This document shows, one piece after another, positions 18,947-30,958 of a stretch of DNA of 36,659 nucleotides. Source of the DNA: Psychrobacter lutiphocae DSM 21542 (GTDB lineage Bacteria; Pseudomonadota; Gammaproteobacteria; Pseudomonadales; Moraxellaceae); NCBI RefSeq assembly GCF_000382145.1, contig NZ_KB907654.1, forward strand, positions 1 to 36,659. Direction: 5' to 3'. The position numbers and the translations under genes are program-made. Numbering within the stretch: position 1 is the first letter of the stretch; the number at the start of each line of letters is the position of its first letter. The notes under the pieces are model-generated. The model made no database searches. It was not told where the DNA came from and saw only the letters and a program-made list of their open reading frames with translations.

Positions 18947-20140
18947 ATGATCAATATGAATAAAAAACTTTGTGTTTCTGCGGTTAGCTTAGTTATGGCC
19001 TCTTTGATGGCTTCGGTTGCTCACGCAGCACCGACTGTCTATGGTAAGGCTTTTGTGACGGCTGATTATGAAGACATTGAAAGAAAAGCTAGAAGTGTAG
19101 ATCCAAAGATGCAGGTTGAAGGAGATAAAGACTCACTTCAGATCAACTCCCATGGGTCACGTATTGGCTTTAAAGGCGCAGAGCCGATGACAGATAACAC
19201 AGATGTTATTTATCAGCTAGAGTATAGTGTTGACATCGATGGTGATGACAGTAGAACGTTTCGCGCACGTGATACTTATCTAGGTATTGATAACAAAACC
19301 TTTGGTGAGTTTCGTTTTGGTCGTCTAACGGCACCATCAGACAATATTAATAACGTGATCATGAATAGTGGTTACTGGGATAATATGGGTACGCCATTTA
19401 ATATGGTAGATAGTGCGCGTTTGGATAACTCAGTTCTTTGGACGGCACCAAAAATCGAAGGTATTCCACTAGATTTTTACGCCATGTATGCGGCAGATGA
19501 AGATGATGCTGATACAGATGGCTGGGGTGCTTCACTTATGTTTGATCAGAATAATGGCTTTACTGCTGGCCTAGCGTATGAAAAAGACCTAAGTTTACCA
19601 GCCTATCGTCACTATGTTTTGGCACCAGGTCAAAATGACTCACCACAAAGTAACCAAGACCGTTTAACCAGAAGAAATAGCTTAAACACGGGTAAATTAA
19701 TCCGTGGTACTATGACTTTTGATTTAGCGAAACTGACCAATAACCCAGGTCTTCCATTAACACTCGGTGCGCTTTATCAGCAGGCTGATTTTGATTATAC
19801 TGGCAGTAAAAAAGAAAAAGCATATATTATCAGTGCGTTATGGAGTTTACAAAACTTTGCTAAGCCAGCAGATGTTTATGTGCAATATAATAATACCTCA
19901 GATCTACGTGGCTTAAACGGTAAAGACAGTGATCAAATCGTAGTAGGTGGTCATTATTACTATAAGCCAAATATCATTTTACATGGCTATGCTGGTTATA
20001 ACGATAGTGATATTGAATTTGCTAACGGTACTGTGCAACTGCCAAATGGTAAAGACTACACAGGTGAGTTTGTTATCCGTGATAGAAGAGCAGGTACAGA
20101 AACATTTACGATTGGTGGCGGTTTAGAGTATAAGTTTTAA
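18947..20140 (+). CDS. outer-membrane porin, third of four tandem paralogs
   Basis: A porin of 397 residues. Its signal peptide differs from those of porins 1 and 2: MINMNKKLCVSAV..., ending SVAHA at about residue 27, before APTVYGKAFV. The barrel motifs are as in its sisters (GSRIGFKGAEP, FGEFRFGRL, GYWDN, SDQIVVGGHYYYKPN, terminal GGGLEYKF). It has a long extra loop around HYVLAPGQN...RRNSLNTG and a longer loop before the last strand; both are shared with porin 4. GGAG lies 9 bases before the ATG at 18947. A 9-bp inverted repeat (18817-18825 with 18857-18865) lies upstream. Ligand and regulation are unknown. Confidence 0.92.
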   Translation: MINMNKKLCVSAVSLVMASLMASVAHAAPTVYGKAFVTADYEDIERKARSVDPKMQVEGDKDSLQINSHGSRIGFKGAEPMTDNTDVIYQLEYSVDIDGDDSRTFRARDTYLGIDNKTFGEFRFGRLTAPSDNINNVIMNSGYWDNMGTPFNMVDSARLDNSVLWTAPKIEGIPLDFYAMYAADEDDADTDGWGASLMFDQNNGFTAGLAYEKDLSLPAYRHYVLAPGQNDSPQSNQDRLTRRNSLNTGKLIRGTMTFDLAKLTNNPGLPLTLGALYQQADFDYTGSKKEKAYIISALWSLQNFAKPADVYVQYNNTSDLRGLNGKDSDQIVVGGHYYYKPNIILHGYAGYNDSDIEFANGTVQLPNGKDYTGEFVIRDRRAGTETFTIGGGLEYKF

Positions 20141-20241
20141 TCGCTAAGTAACGTGTTTTATGGTCATTTTCAAATGTGATTAGTTTGAAATGACTTTTCT
20201 TTAAAATATTTTGTTTGCAGTCATTTGCAATAAAAGAAAAG

Positions 20242-20284
20242 AAGGAGCTTGTCTTTTAATTAAGATAAGCTCCTTATTGTTTTG
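20242..20284 (+). terminator. intrinsic terminator of porin 3
   Basis: AAGGAGCTTGTCTT (20242-20255) pairs with AAGATAAGCTCCTT (20262-20275), with one G-U pair and a 6-base loop, followed by a weak T-tract. It is unrelated in sequence to the terminators of porins 1, 2 and 4. Confidence 0.75.
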
Positions 20285-20372
20285 GTTATTTGGTTAATCC
20301 ATATCTGTGTTTCTTATAAGCCAGTGCTATTAATTAACCAGTGATTTGTACCATCGTTGGAGTATCAAAGTA

Positions 20373-21557
20373 ATGAACAAAATGAATAAAAAGGTGTGTG
20401 CGTCTGCAGTTGCGTTAGCTATGGCGACGCTTGTTGTCTCAGGTGCTCAAGCTGCACCGACTATTTATGGTAAAGCCTATATGGCTGTTATTCATGAGGA
20501 TATTGATAGAAAAGCGACCAATCATGGCGATATGAGTAGACGTGTTGAGGGTGACAAAAATTCATTGCAAATCAATTCGTATGGCTCACGTATTGGCTTT
20601 AAAGGCTCAGAGCCGATGACGGATAATACGGATGTAATTTATCAGTTAGAATACCGAGTTAATATTGACGGTGACCGTGACAGAACGTTAAGTGCGCGTG
20701 ATACCTTTTTAGGCTTTAGAAACAAGACGGTAGGTGAGTTCCGCTTTGGTCGTAACAAGTCATCTACTGACCGTATTAATAATGTGGTAACTGCTGATAG
20801 TGGCTATTGGGATAACTTAGGTTCGCCGCATAACATGGTGAATGGTACTCGTCTTGATAACTCAGTGCTTTGGACCTCACCAAAACTTGAAAAAATACCG
20901 TTACGCTTTTATGGCATGTATGTTGCCGATGAAAAAGATAAAGGCACCGATGGCTGGGGTGTGGCAGCCATGTTTGACCAAGATAAAGGCTTTACCGCAG
21001 GTTTGGCGTATGAAGATGACCTAGATTTGCCAAACTATCGTCACTTCATTTTGGCACCAGGTCAAAATACCTCAGCAGAAAGCAATGATGCGCGTAGAAC
21101 CCGTAGAAATAGTTTGAACACAGGTGAGATGTTCCGTGGTACTATGACTGTAGATCTGGCCAAGGTGATGAATAATCCTGGCTTACCTCTGACCCTAGGT
21201 GCCATGTATCAACAGGCTGATTTTGACTATGCAAGCAGTAAAAAAGAAAAGGGCTATGTGTTAACCGCACAATGGGCGTTACAAAACTTGTCTAAGCCGG
21301 CGAATATCTACCTGCAGTACAATAATACCTCTAATCTACGTGGTTTAGATGGTAAAGACAGTGATCAAATCGTGGTCGGTGGTCGCTACTTTTACAAACC
21401 AAATATGATTTTCCATGGTTATGCCGGTTACAACGACAGTGATATCCAGTTTGAAACCAGAACAGAAGATGGCGTTGCCCGTGAATATGTGATTCGTGAT
21501 CGAAAAGCGGGCACTGAGACCCTTGCACTTGGTGCTGCTTTTGAGTATAAATTCTAA
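20373..21557 (+). CDS. outer-membrane porin, fourth of four tandem paralogs
   Basis: A porin of 394 residues. The signal peptide (MNKMNKKVCASAV..., ending SGAQA, about 27 residues) resembles that of porin 3. It shares the LAPGQN...RRNSLNTG loop with porin 3, but FGRNKSSTDRINNV and TADSGYWDNLGS with porin 2, so it looks like a mosaic of its neighbours. More Arg and Lys are visible in its loops (RVNIDGDRDRT, DEKDKGTDGW) than in the acidic equivalents of porins 2 and 3, which may change ion selectivity. I chose the ATG at 20373 (GGAG 10 bases upstream) over a TTG at 20346. A MITE-like element separates its stop from its terminator. Confidence 0.92.
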   Translation: MNKMNKKVCASAVALAMATLVVSGAQAAPTIYGKAYMAVIHEDIDRKATNHGDMSRRVEGDKNSLQINSYGSRIGFKGSEPMTDNTDVIYQLEYRVNIDGDRDRTLSARDTFLGFRNKTVGEFRFGRNKSSTDRINNVVTADSGYWDNLGSPHNMVNGTRLDNSVLWTSPKLEKIPLRFYGMYVADEKDKGTDGWGVAAMFDQDKGFTAGLAYEDDLDLPNYRHFILAPGQNTSAESNDARRTRRNSLNTGEMFRGTMTVDLAKVMNNPGLPLTLGAMYQQADFDYASSKKEKGYVLTAQWALQNLSKPANIYLQYNNTSNLRGLDGKDSDQIVVGGRYFYKPNMIFHGYAGYNDSDIQFETRTEDGVAREYVIRDRKAGTETLALGAAFEYKF

Positions 21558-21580
21558 TACATAAAATGTTGTCAGCAATA

Positions 21581-21701
21581 CCCGAATCTCAACTCTTTTT
21601 TCTTAACCCTTAATTTTAAAGGGCTTAAAATATTTAGTTGTTAGGGTTTACTGATATAAACCTTTTAAATATCAATAGGTTATAAAGAGTTGAGAGTGGG
21701 G
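21581..21701 (+). mobile_element. 121-bp MITE-like element, copy A, with 9-bp target duplication
   Basis: The element starts CCCGAATCTCAACTCTTT and ends AAAGAGTTGAGAGTGGGG, which are imperfect inverted repeats. TCAGCAATA stands immediately on both sides (21572-21580 and 21702-21710), an exact 9-bp direct repeat expected of a target-site duplication (10 bp if one ambiguous G is counted). There is no ORF inside. Copy A' at 22785-22904 is the same sequence inverted, differing by seven substitutions and one indel by eye. The mobilising transposase is unknown. Confidence 0.75.
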
Positions 21702-21711
21702 TCAGCAATAT

Positions 21712-21743
21712 AAAAGCCCATCATTTAATAGGGTGGGTTTTTA
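21712..21743 (+). terminator. intrinsic terminator of porin 4, displaced by the MITE-like element
   Basis: AAAAGCCCATC (21712-21722) pairs with GGTGGGTTTTT (21732-21742), using two G-U pairs, with T on the 3' side. It is the porin-type stem seen after porins 1 and 2. Removing the 121-bp element and one TSD copy would bring it to about 25 bases after the porin 4 stop. Confidence 0.75.
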
Positions 21744-21944
21744 GTTAAATGATTCTACATAATCTTTGTCTGAGTCAGGTTTTATAAGCTGTTATTTGCT
21801 GAAAGATTCTAGACAGACTCCATCAGTTTATCACCAGTCGCCGTAAAACTACCCACTTCAAGGGGTGGATATAAGGCGACACAAACTGTCGTAAAAAGCG
21901 GTTAAAGGGTTGTATATCAATATTAACCTCAGCATACTAAGTAT

Positions 21945-22784
21945 ATGAAAACCCTCAAGCTACGCATCAAAGACAAACACGCAAACCAGCTAAACAAAAT
22001 AGCTGGTGATGTTAACTATGCGTGAAACTATGTTAATGCGTTAAGCTTTGAGCATCTAAGACGCACTGATAAATTCTTTTCAGCCTACGACCTAAACGAA
22101 TACACCAAAGGAAGTGGTGAGTATTTAGGCTTGCACAGCCAATCTTTGCAAGCCATCAACGAGACTCATGCCAAATCTCGTAAGCAATTTAAAAAAGCCA
22201 AACTTAACTGGCGAACCAACCGACCCGATGCTAAACATAAATCTTTAGGCTGGATACCCTTTAAAAAATCAGCCATCAAGCATATTGCCACACACCAAAC
22301 AGGCAAAAAGGCACTTAAATCAATCATACAGCTATCATTAGTTAAGGATCAAAACATTAGCCAAGGGTCAAAAGTTAGTTATTGACCTATGGGATAGCTA
22401 TAATCTGGCATTGTATAACCTAAACACCCTAGAAATAGTACAAGACAGCCGTAACCGTTGGTATGCCTGTATTACTGTCAAAGAATACCCAAAACAACCA
22501 TGCGGAACAGGCAGCGTTGGTATTGATTTAGGCTTAACAGAGTCAGCCACCACCTCAAATGGTGATAAACTGACAATCAAGCAAACTCAAAAATGGGCGG
22601 ATACACTTGCAATAGCTCAACGAGCAAACAATAAAAAGCGAGTCAAAGCGATTCACGCCAAAATCAAAAATTCAAGATTAGATGCCATTCATAAATTCAC
22701 CACCCAATTAGTTAAGGATAATGCCTTAATTGTGGTTGGTGATGTTAAATCACGCTCATTTACCAACAAAAAAACTAAACTAAA
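21945..22784 (+). pseudogene. tnpB: decayed tnpB (IS200/IS605-type RNA-guided nuclease)
   Basis: Fragments of a TnpB protein are readable in two frames. MKTLKLRIKDKHANQLN starts at 21945, but a TGA at 22023-22025 replaces the Trp expected in the NYAWNYVN-type motif. The frame continues to GWIPFKKSAIKH and stops at 22383-22385. The downstream frame reads IDLWDSYNLALYNLN, QDSRNRWYACITVKEYP, then VGIDLGLTESATTSNG (RuvC-I Asp) and VVGDVKSRSF. The copy-A' element follows at 22785, so the RuvC-III part, zinc finger and right end are missing. No tnpA is present. A hairpin-prone ACCCACTTCAAGGGGTGG-like stretch near 21850 may be part of its left end. It is clearly non-functional. Confidence 0.88.
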
Positions 22785-22904
22785 CCCCGCTCTCAACTAT
22801 TTATAACCTATTGATATTTAAAGGTTTATACCAGTAAATCTTAACAGCTAAATATTTTAAGCCCTTTAAAATCAAGGGTTAAGAAAAAAGAGTTGAGATT
22901 CGGG
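22785..22904 (-). mobile_element. 120-bp MITE-like element, copy A', inverted
   Basis: This is the reverse complement of copy A at about 93% identity. It begins CCCCGCTCTCAACT on the plus strand and ends AGTTGAGATTCGGG. It sits directly after the last readable tnpB codons (KTKLN). The flanks are low-complexity: TAAACTA occurs on both sides but offset by one base, so a target duplication is only suggestive. The 12-mer AACTATTTATAA occurs inside its left end (22795-22806) and again just outside its right end (22908-22919). Confidence 0.75.
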
Positions 22905-22960
22905 TTAAACTATTTATAAGTGGCTTTTTTGTGTTTAATCTGTAATTTGCTATTAGATTG

Positions 22961-22990
22961 TTGACAGATTAATAGCAGAAATAATAGAAC
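22961..22990 (+). promoter_or_regulatory. candidate pyrG promoter
   Basis: TTGACA (22961-22966) is followed by TAATAG (15-base gap) or TAGAAC (18-base gap). TGCTATTA (22948-22955) and TAATAGCA (22970-22977) form an 8-bp inverted repeat around the -35. It lies about 85 bases before the pyrG ATG. The -10 choice is uncertain. Confidence 0.4.
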
Positions 22991-23040
22991 CATAACTTTA
23001 TACAAAGTCAACCCTATATATTTTGCGCCAAATTTAGTAA

Positions 23041-24708
<1,668 letters not shown>

Positions 24709-24799
24709 CGCAGGCAAATAAAGTAAGCAAAGTAAATTAAGCAAGCAAACAAGCAAATAAATAAAGTAAACAGTATGTTGCTAATGTTTGATTGCTGCC

Positions 24800-24838
24800 A
24801 AAAAAGAGGTTAGATTTAAGATCTGGCCTCTTTTTTTT
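24800..24838 (+). terminator. intrinsic terminator of pyrG
   Basis: AGAGGTTAGAT pairs with ATCTGGCCTCT around a 5-base loop, using two G-U pairs, and is followed by eight T and preceded by A. It lies about 95 bases after the pyrG stop. Confidence 0.85.
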
Positions 24839-24882
24839 GGATGCCCCTTTTTTGTTCTGGCAATGGCTTTATATACTATAAT

Positions 24883-24946
24883 AGTATTCAAGAAAAATAG
24901 TATTCAAGAAAAATAGTGCTTAAAAACAATAGTGCTTAAAAATATA
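24883..24946. repeat. four 16-bp tandem units
   Basis: AGTATTCAAGAAAAAT occurs twice exactly (24883-24898 and 24899-24914), then AGTGCTTAAAAACAAT and AGTGCTTAAAAATATA follow in the same register. It is a small minisatellite in the pyrG-kdsA spacer. Confidence 0.8.
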
Positions 24947-25004
24947 AAAATAATAGTACACAAGCCAATTAAGACGCATAAAACAATTTATAATTTAAAA
25001 CTAC

Positions 25005-25296
25005 GCCAATCTCAACTTAAAATACAGGCGGTGGCTTGTGCGGAGTTTGGCTCCCTTACTTTTCCAAAGGAAGGGTTGGGGATGGATTTTTAGTAAGTAT
25101 CGCAAAATCCCCCTAAATCCCTGAGGAGGGATAAAGCAAAGCACTGCTTTGCCCCGACGCAAGAGAAAATCTATGATTATCTAAACTGAAAAAAGGGGGA
25201 CTTGCCCTCCGTTTTAGTATATTGCAACAAATAAGCTAAAGACACAGCTAATAAACCAATTATTAATGTTACCAACTATTCATGTTGAGAGTGGGG
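25005..25296. mobile_element. 292-bp non-coding element with ends related to the 121-bp MITE
   Basis: The left end CCAATCTCAACTT and right end GTTGAGAGTGGGG match the termini of elements A and A'. TAAAACT stands on both sides (in 24996-25004 and 25297-25305), seven of nine bases agreeing, like a decayed target duplication. The inside is unrelated to A. It holds palindromes such as GCAAAGCACTGCTTTGC (25136-25152) and C/G-run stems (CCCTT.../AAGGG near 25053-25075; CCCTGAGGAGGG near 25119-25130), giving a REP-like look. No ORF is present. It ends 68 bases before the kdsA ATG and could influence kdsA expression. Confidence 0.5.
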
Positions 25297-25352
25297 TAAA
25301 ACTGACTTTTCACCTCAGTTTATAACCTAGAGCCAATAAATAAATTTAATAA

Positions 25353-26222
<870 letters not shown>

Positions 26223-26225
<3 letters not shown>

Positions 26226-26276
26226 GTCATTAAGCCAACTTAAGTTATTAAGCGAACTTAAGTCATTAAGCGAACT
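26223..26276. repeat. three 18-bp tandem repeats after kdsA
   Basis: TAAGTCATTAAGCCAACT, TAAGTTATTAAGCGAACT and TAAGTCATTAAGCGAACT follow one another. The first unit overlaps the kdsA stop codon. Slippage in this array would alter only the 3' side of the gene. Confidence 0.85.
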
Positions 26277-26378
26277 GGTGTCAGTTAATTTAATCAAATA
26301 ATTAAATATAAGAAATACTGGGCATCAAGCGTTTTACTAAGCATAAATTATAAATTATAAATAATAAAGGAGAACATC

Positions 26379-26603
26379 ATGAGCAATGTCACTCAAATAA
26401 TTAATATCGAAGGCATGACCTGTGGTGGCTGCGTCAAAAGCGTAGACAATGTGGTCAGCCAATTGGGCGGCGTGAAAAATATTGACGTAGATTTAGAAGG
26501 CAATAAAGCGACGGTTATTTTTGATACTCAAGCTACCTCAGTGGATGCTATTGTTGAAGCCATTGAAGATGCTGGATTTGATGCCAGTGTCGCTGATAGC
26601 TAG
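26379..26603 (+). CDS. copZ: CopZ-like copper chaperone (HMA domain)
   Basis: This 74-residue cytoplasmic protein is a single heavy-metal-associated domain. GMTCGGC (residues 12-18) gives the Cu(I)-binding pair Cys15 and Cys18. The beta-alpha-beta-beta-alpha-beta pattern is complete, and it ends AIEDAGFDASV, usual for this family. Such chaperones deliver Cu(I) to a P-type ATPase, here probably CopA, encoded 200 bases downstream. A strong AAAGGAG lies before the ATG. Copper is inferred from motif and neighbour; other soft metals are possible but less likely. Confidence 0.9.
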   Translation: MSNVTQIINIEGMTCGGCVKSVDNVVSQLGGVKNIDVDLEGNKATVIFDTQATSVDAIVEAIEDAGFDASVADS

Positions 26604-26805
26604 GATAAGCGTCTAATATTAACATTAGAGTCGAGTTCTTTTTTTATTTTCTATTTGTTTAAGGCTGCTAGCCACTTATTAAACTAGCAACTTGCTAAAA
26701 TTTAGTTAGATAGCAAAATAGCTGTTTGATAGAAGTACGTTCAATAGAAAACAGAAAGAAAAAAGACAACACAGTTTATTCACTTAACGTTAACTTGGTA
26801 ATCTT

Positions 26806-29226
26806 ATGTCTGCGTCGCATTCTTCAAATAATTCCAATCAGCCCCACAATGATCTAGAAAATCTGGGCTCAGAAGCACCAAGCCCACAAGCGCAAAGTCC
26901 AGAAACACAAGGCTCAGCAGGACAGGAATCAAGGACAGAAAGTCTAGAAAAACTAAGTCCAAAGACTTTGAGTAAAGCACAGTTTCAAGTTGAGGGGATG
27001 ACCTGCCAGGCTTGTGCCACACGTATTGAGAAAGTGCTAAATAAAAAGCCGGCCATTGACTTGGCAAGTGTGAGCTTTGCTGGGGAAACACTGAATGTTT
27101 CTTTTGACTCCAGTCAAACGGATGCAGAGCAAATTGCCGAGTGGGTGAACAAAACAGGATTTAGCGCTCAGCCTTTGCGGGACAATGAAATACCACACTT
27201 GCAACAGCCAGAAAGTGACTGGCGTTTGGTGCTGAGCTGGATTTGTATGATTCCATTTTTGTTTGGTATGGTCGGTATGCTGCTTGGACAAGGCATGCTT
27301 TGGATGCCACCATTGTGGGTGCAGTTTGTGTTAGCTACCTTCGTACAGCTTGGCTTAGCCGGTCCTTTTTATCGAAGTGCTTGGGCATCTATTAAAGGTG
27401 GTTTGGCCAATATGGATGTACTGGTAGTGATAGGCACCTTTACCATTTGGGCTTATTCTACTTTTGTTTGGATTCAAAGCTTAGAAGGCACTTATACGCT
27501 AATCCATATCTTGAGTCAACAAGGTGCACATGTCCCAGTATATTTTGAAGCTGGGGTGATGATTATTGCCTTTGTAAAGTTGGGTAAGTATTTGGAGCTG
27601 CGCACCAAAAGACAAAGTTTAAACAGCTTAAATATGCTGTTAGAGCTGACACCTACCACAGTTGAAAGATGGGTAATGGATGACGGCAACAGCGATGTAT
27701 TAAACGATATAAACATCAATACCGAGGCCGACGCTGATCAAAAAGTTGAACAGATAAAGATTGAACAGGTTAACTTAGAGGCTGTCCAAAAAGGTGATAT
27801 CTTGCTCGCCAAACAAGGCGCACGCATTGCCACCGATGGGGTTGTGGTCTCTGGCGAAGGTTGGTGTGATGAAAGTCACTTAACTGGCGAGTCTGTCCCT
27901 GTAAGCAAAAAGCCAGGCGATAAGGTGCTGGCAGGTGCTATGGTCGATAATGGCAGTATTAATTATCAAGTGACGGCTACTGGCAGTGAAACTCAACTCA
28001 GCGACATGGTAAAGGCTTTAAGTGAAGCGCAAGGTAGTAAGGCGGACTTAGCCCGTTTGGCAGATAAGGTAGCAGCAGTTTTTGTGCCTGTGGTGGTGAC
28101 TATTTCTGTTATCACTTATTTGTTAACTTGGTGGATAACAGGCGGAGTCGATAAGGCGGTATTGCATGCGGTGTCGGTATTGGTCATCGCTTGTCCTTGT
28201 GCACTGGGTTTGGCAACACCTGCGGCGATTATGGCCGGTATGGGGGTAGCCGCACGTCATGGCGTGTGGTTTAAAGATGCCCAAAGCCTAGAGGTGGCCG
28301 GTAGTATCGATACGATTGTGTTTGATAAAACAGGCACGCTTACCAAAGGCAGTCCACATATTGTGGATGCTATGATGGTAAATAAAGCCATCGAGGCTGA
28401 AGATGTGTTGCAGCTGGCGGCCAGTGTTGAGGCGCATGTTAGTCATCCGCTGGCCAGCGCCGTTGTTAATGCAGCGCAAGCCAATGGGCTTGATCTATTG
28501 CCTGTATCTCAAGTGGATGTGGTCACTGGTATGGGAGTGCAAGCGCAGGTAATGGGTTTTGGGCTGGTTCAAGTAGGGACGCCTGAGTTTGTTGGGTTAA
28601 ATTTGCCACAACAGTTGCCTAAAGTGTGGCAAATTGCCAGTAATATTGCAGTTAGTGTCGATGGTGTGGCGCTGGGTATGTTTGCTTTAGCAGATGAGCT
28701 AAAAGATGAAAGCCCTCAAGCTGTACAGGCGCTAAAAGAAGATGGTTTAGAGGTGGTCTTATTAAGTGGTGATAAACCCTCTGTGGTAGCACATGTGGCT
28801 GAAGAGCTACAAATCCCAGTTGCTCAGGGTAGGATGAAGCCACGTGACAAAGCGCAATGGATTGAGGCACATCAAGATATGGGGCATAAAGTTGCCATGG
28901 TTGGTGACGGCGTCAATGATGCGCCAGCGATGGCGACTGCTTATGCCAGCTTTGCCATGCTTGAGGGTACTGAAGTTGCCAAGCACAGTGCCTCAGCGCG
29001 CTTGATGGGTGACTCTATTATGCAGGTACATGCCGGTGTGGATGTAGCACGGGCAACGGTGCGCAATATTAAGCAAAACTTGTTTTTTGCCTTTATTTAT
29101 AACTGTTTGGGTATTCCGCTAGCGGCCTTTGGGCTATTAAGTCCGATGATCGCAGCTGCTGCAATGGCGCTGAGCTCTATCTCAGTGTTGATGAATGCCC
29201 TGCGCTTGACCCGCTATCAGGTATAG
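26806..29226 (+). CDS. copA: Cu(I)-exporting P1B-type ATPase
   Basis: CopA pumps Cu(I) out of the cytoplasm at the cost of ATP. It has 806 residues. After a Ser/Gln/Pro-rich acidic leader (1-57) comes one HMA domain with GMTCQAC (Cys67, Cys70). The actuator domain has TGES (360-363); the ion site is CPC (463-465); the phosphorylated residue is Asp507 in DKTGT; SHPLAS carries the nucleotide-binding His547; GDGVNDAP follows near 705. The last helices show YN and MALSSISV, the signature of Cu(I) pumps rather than Zn/Cd pumps. An acidic insertion (about 292-320) interrupts the actuator region. No strong ribosome-binding site is seen at 26806. It lies downstream of copZ on the same strand. Confidence 0.95.
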   Translation: MSASHSSNNSNQPHNDLENLGSEAPSPQAQSPETQGSAGQESRTESLEKLSPKTLSKAQFQVEGMTCQACATRIEKVLNKKPAIDLASVSFAGETLNVSFDSSQTDAEQIAEWVNKTGFSAQPLRDNEIPHLQQPESDWRLVLSWICMIPFLFGMVGMLLGQGMLWMPPLWVQFVLATFVQLGLAGPFYRSAWASIKGGLANMDVLVVIGTFTIWAYSTFVWIQSLEGTYTLIHILSQQGAHVPVYFEAGVMIIAFVKLGKYLELRTKRQSLNSLNMLLELTPTTVERWVMDDGNSDVLNDININTEADADQKVEQIKIEQVNLEAVQKGDILLAKQGARIATDGVVVSGEGWCDESHLTGESVPVSKKPGDKVLAGAMVDNGSINYQVTATGSETQLSDMVKALSEAQGSKADLARLADKVAAVFVPVVVTISVITYLLTWWITGGVDKAVLHAVSVLVIACPCALGLATPAAIMAGMGVAARHGVWFKDAQSLEVAGSIDTIVFDKTGTLTKGSPHIVDAMMVNKAIEAEDVLQLAASVEAHVSHPLASAVVNAAQANGLDLLPVSQVDVVTGMGVQAQVMGFGLVQVGTPEFVGLNLPQQLPKVWQIASNIAVSVDGVALGMFALADELKDESPQAVQALKEDGLEVVLLSGDKPSVVAHVAEELQIPVAQGRMKPRDKAQWIEAHQDMGHKVAMVGDGVNDAPAMATAYASFAMLEGTEVAKHSASARLMGDSIMQVHAGVDVARATVRNIKQNLFFAFIYNCLGIPLAAFGLLSPMIAAAAMALSSISVLMNALRLTRYQV

Positions 29227-29402
29227 ACAGATCTAAATCTGATATCCAAGATATTTATGTTTTATGCTATGATTAAGCACCCATAAACTTAAACCTGTAA
29301 TGGCCATATTTACACTAATATTTATAGGGGCTGTATATTGATAAAGGCAGTATAGAGTTGATAAATTGGTACTGCTGATTGCTAAACCCTGCTGATTATT
29401 AA

Positions 29403-30779
<1,377 letters not shown>

Positions 30780-30861
30780 CTTAACGCATTAACTCAGGTT
30801 AACGCATGCTATTATTCACTTATGCATGTTCATTAATTCTTTAAAGTCTTACCTAAAAAAG

Positions 30862-30887
30862 GCTAGGCAGCTGACTTGTTGCCTAGC
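30862..30887 (+). terminator. hairpin between eno and ftsB, possibly a weak terminator
   Basis: GCTAGGCA (30862-30869) pairs perfectly with TGCCTAGC (30880-30887). The nearest T-run begins about 12 bases later, so full termination is doubtful; it could be an attenuator or an RNA-stability stem. Confidence 0.4.
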
Positions 30888-30958
30888 GCTGACCATTTTT
30901 AATCCCAGTTAATTAACATCCTTAACTTTATCCTTTATTTTTTACTTTAAGTCACCCT

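Noticed and set aside
21945..22784. An active TnpB-omegaRNA system
   Set aside because: The gene carries a stop, a frameshift and a 3' truncation, and the right end that would encode the guide RNA is missing.
22131..22806. Two small intact genes of 84 and 131 residues
   Set aside because: They are pieces of one tnpB broken by a nonsense codon and a frameshift, and the second is cut by a MITE-like element.
24883..24946. A CRISPR array
   Set aside because: The 16-bp units are directly adjacent with no spacers, and no cas genes are in the window.
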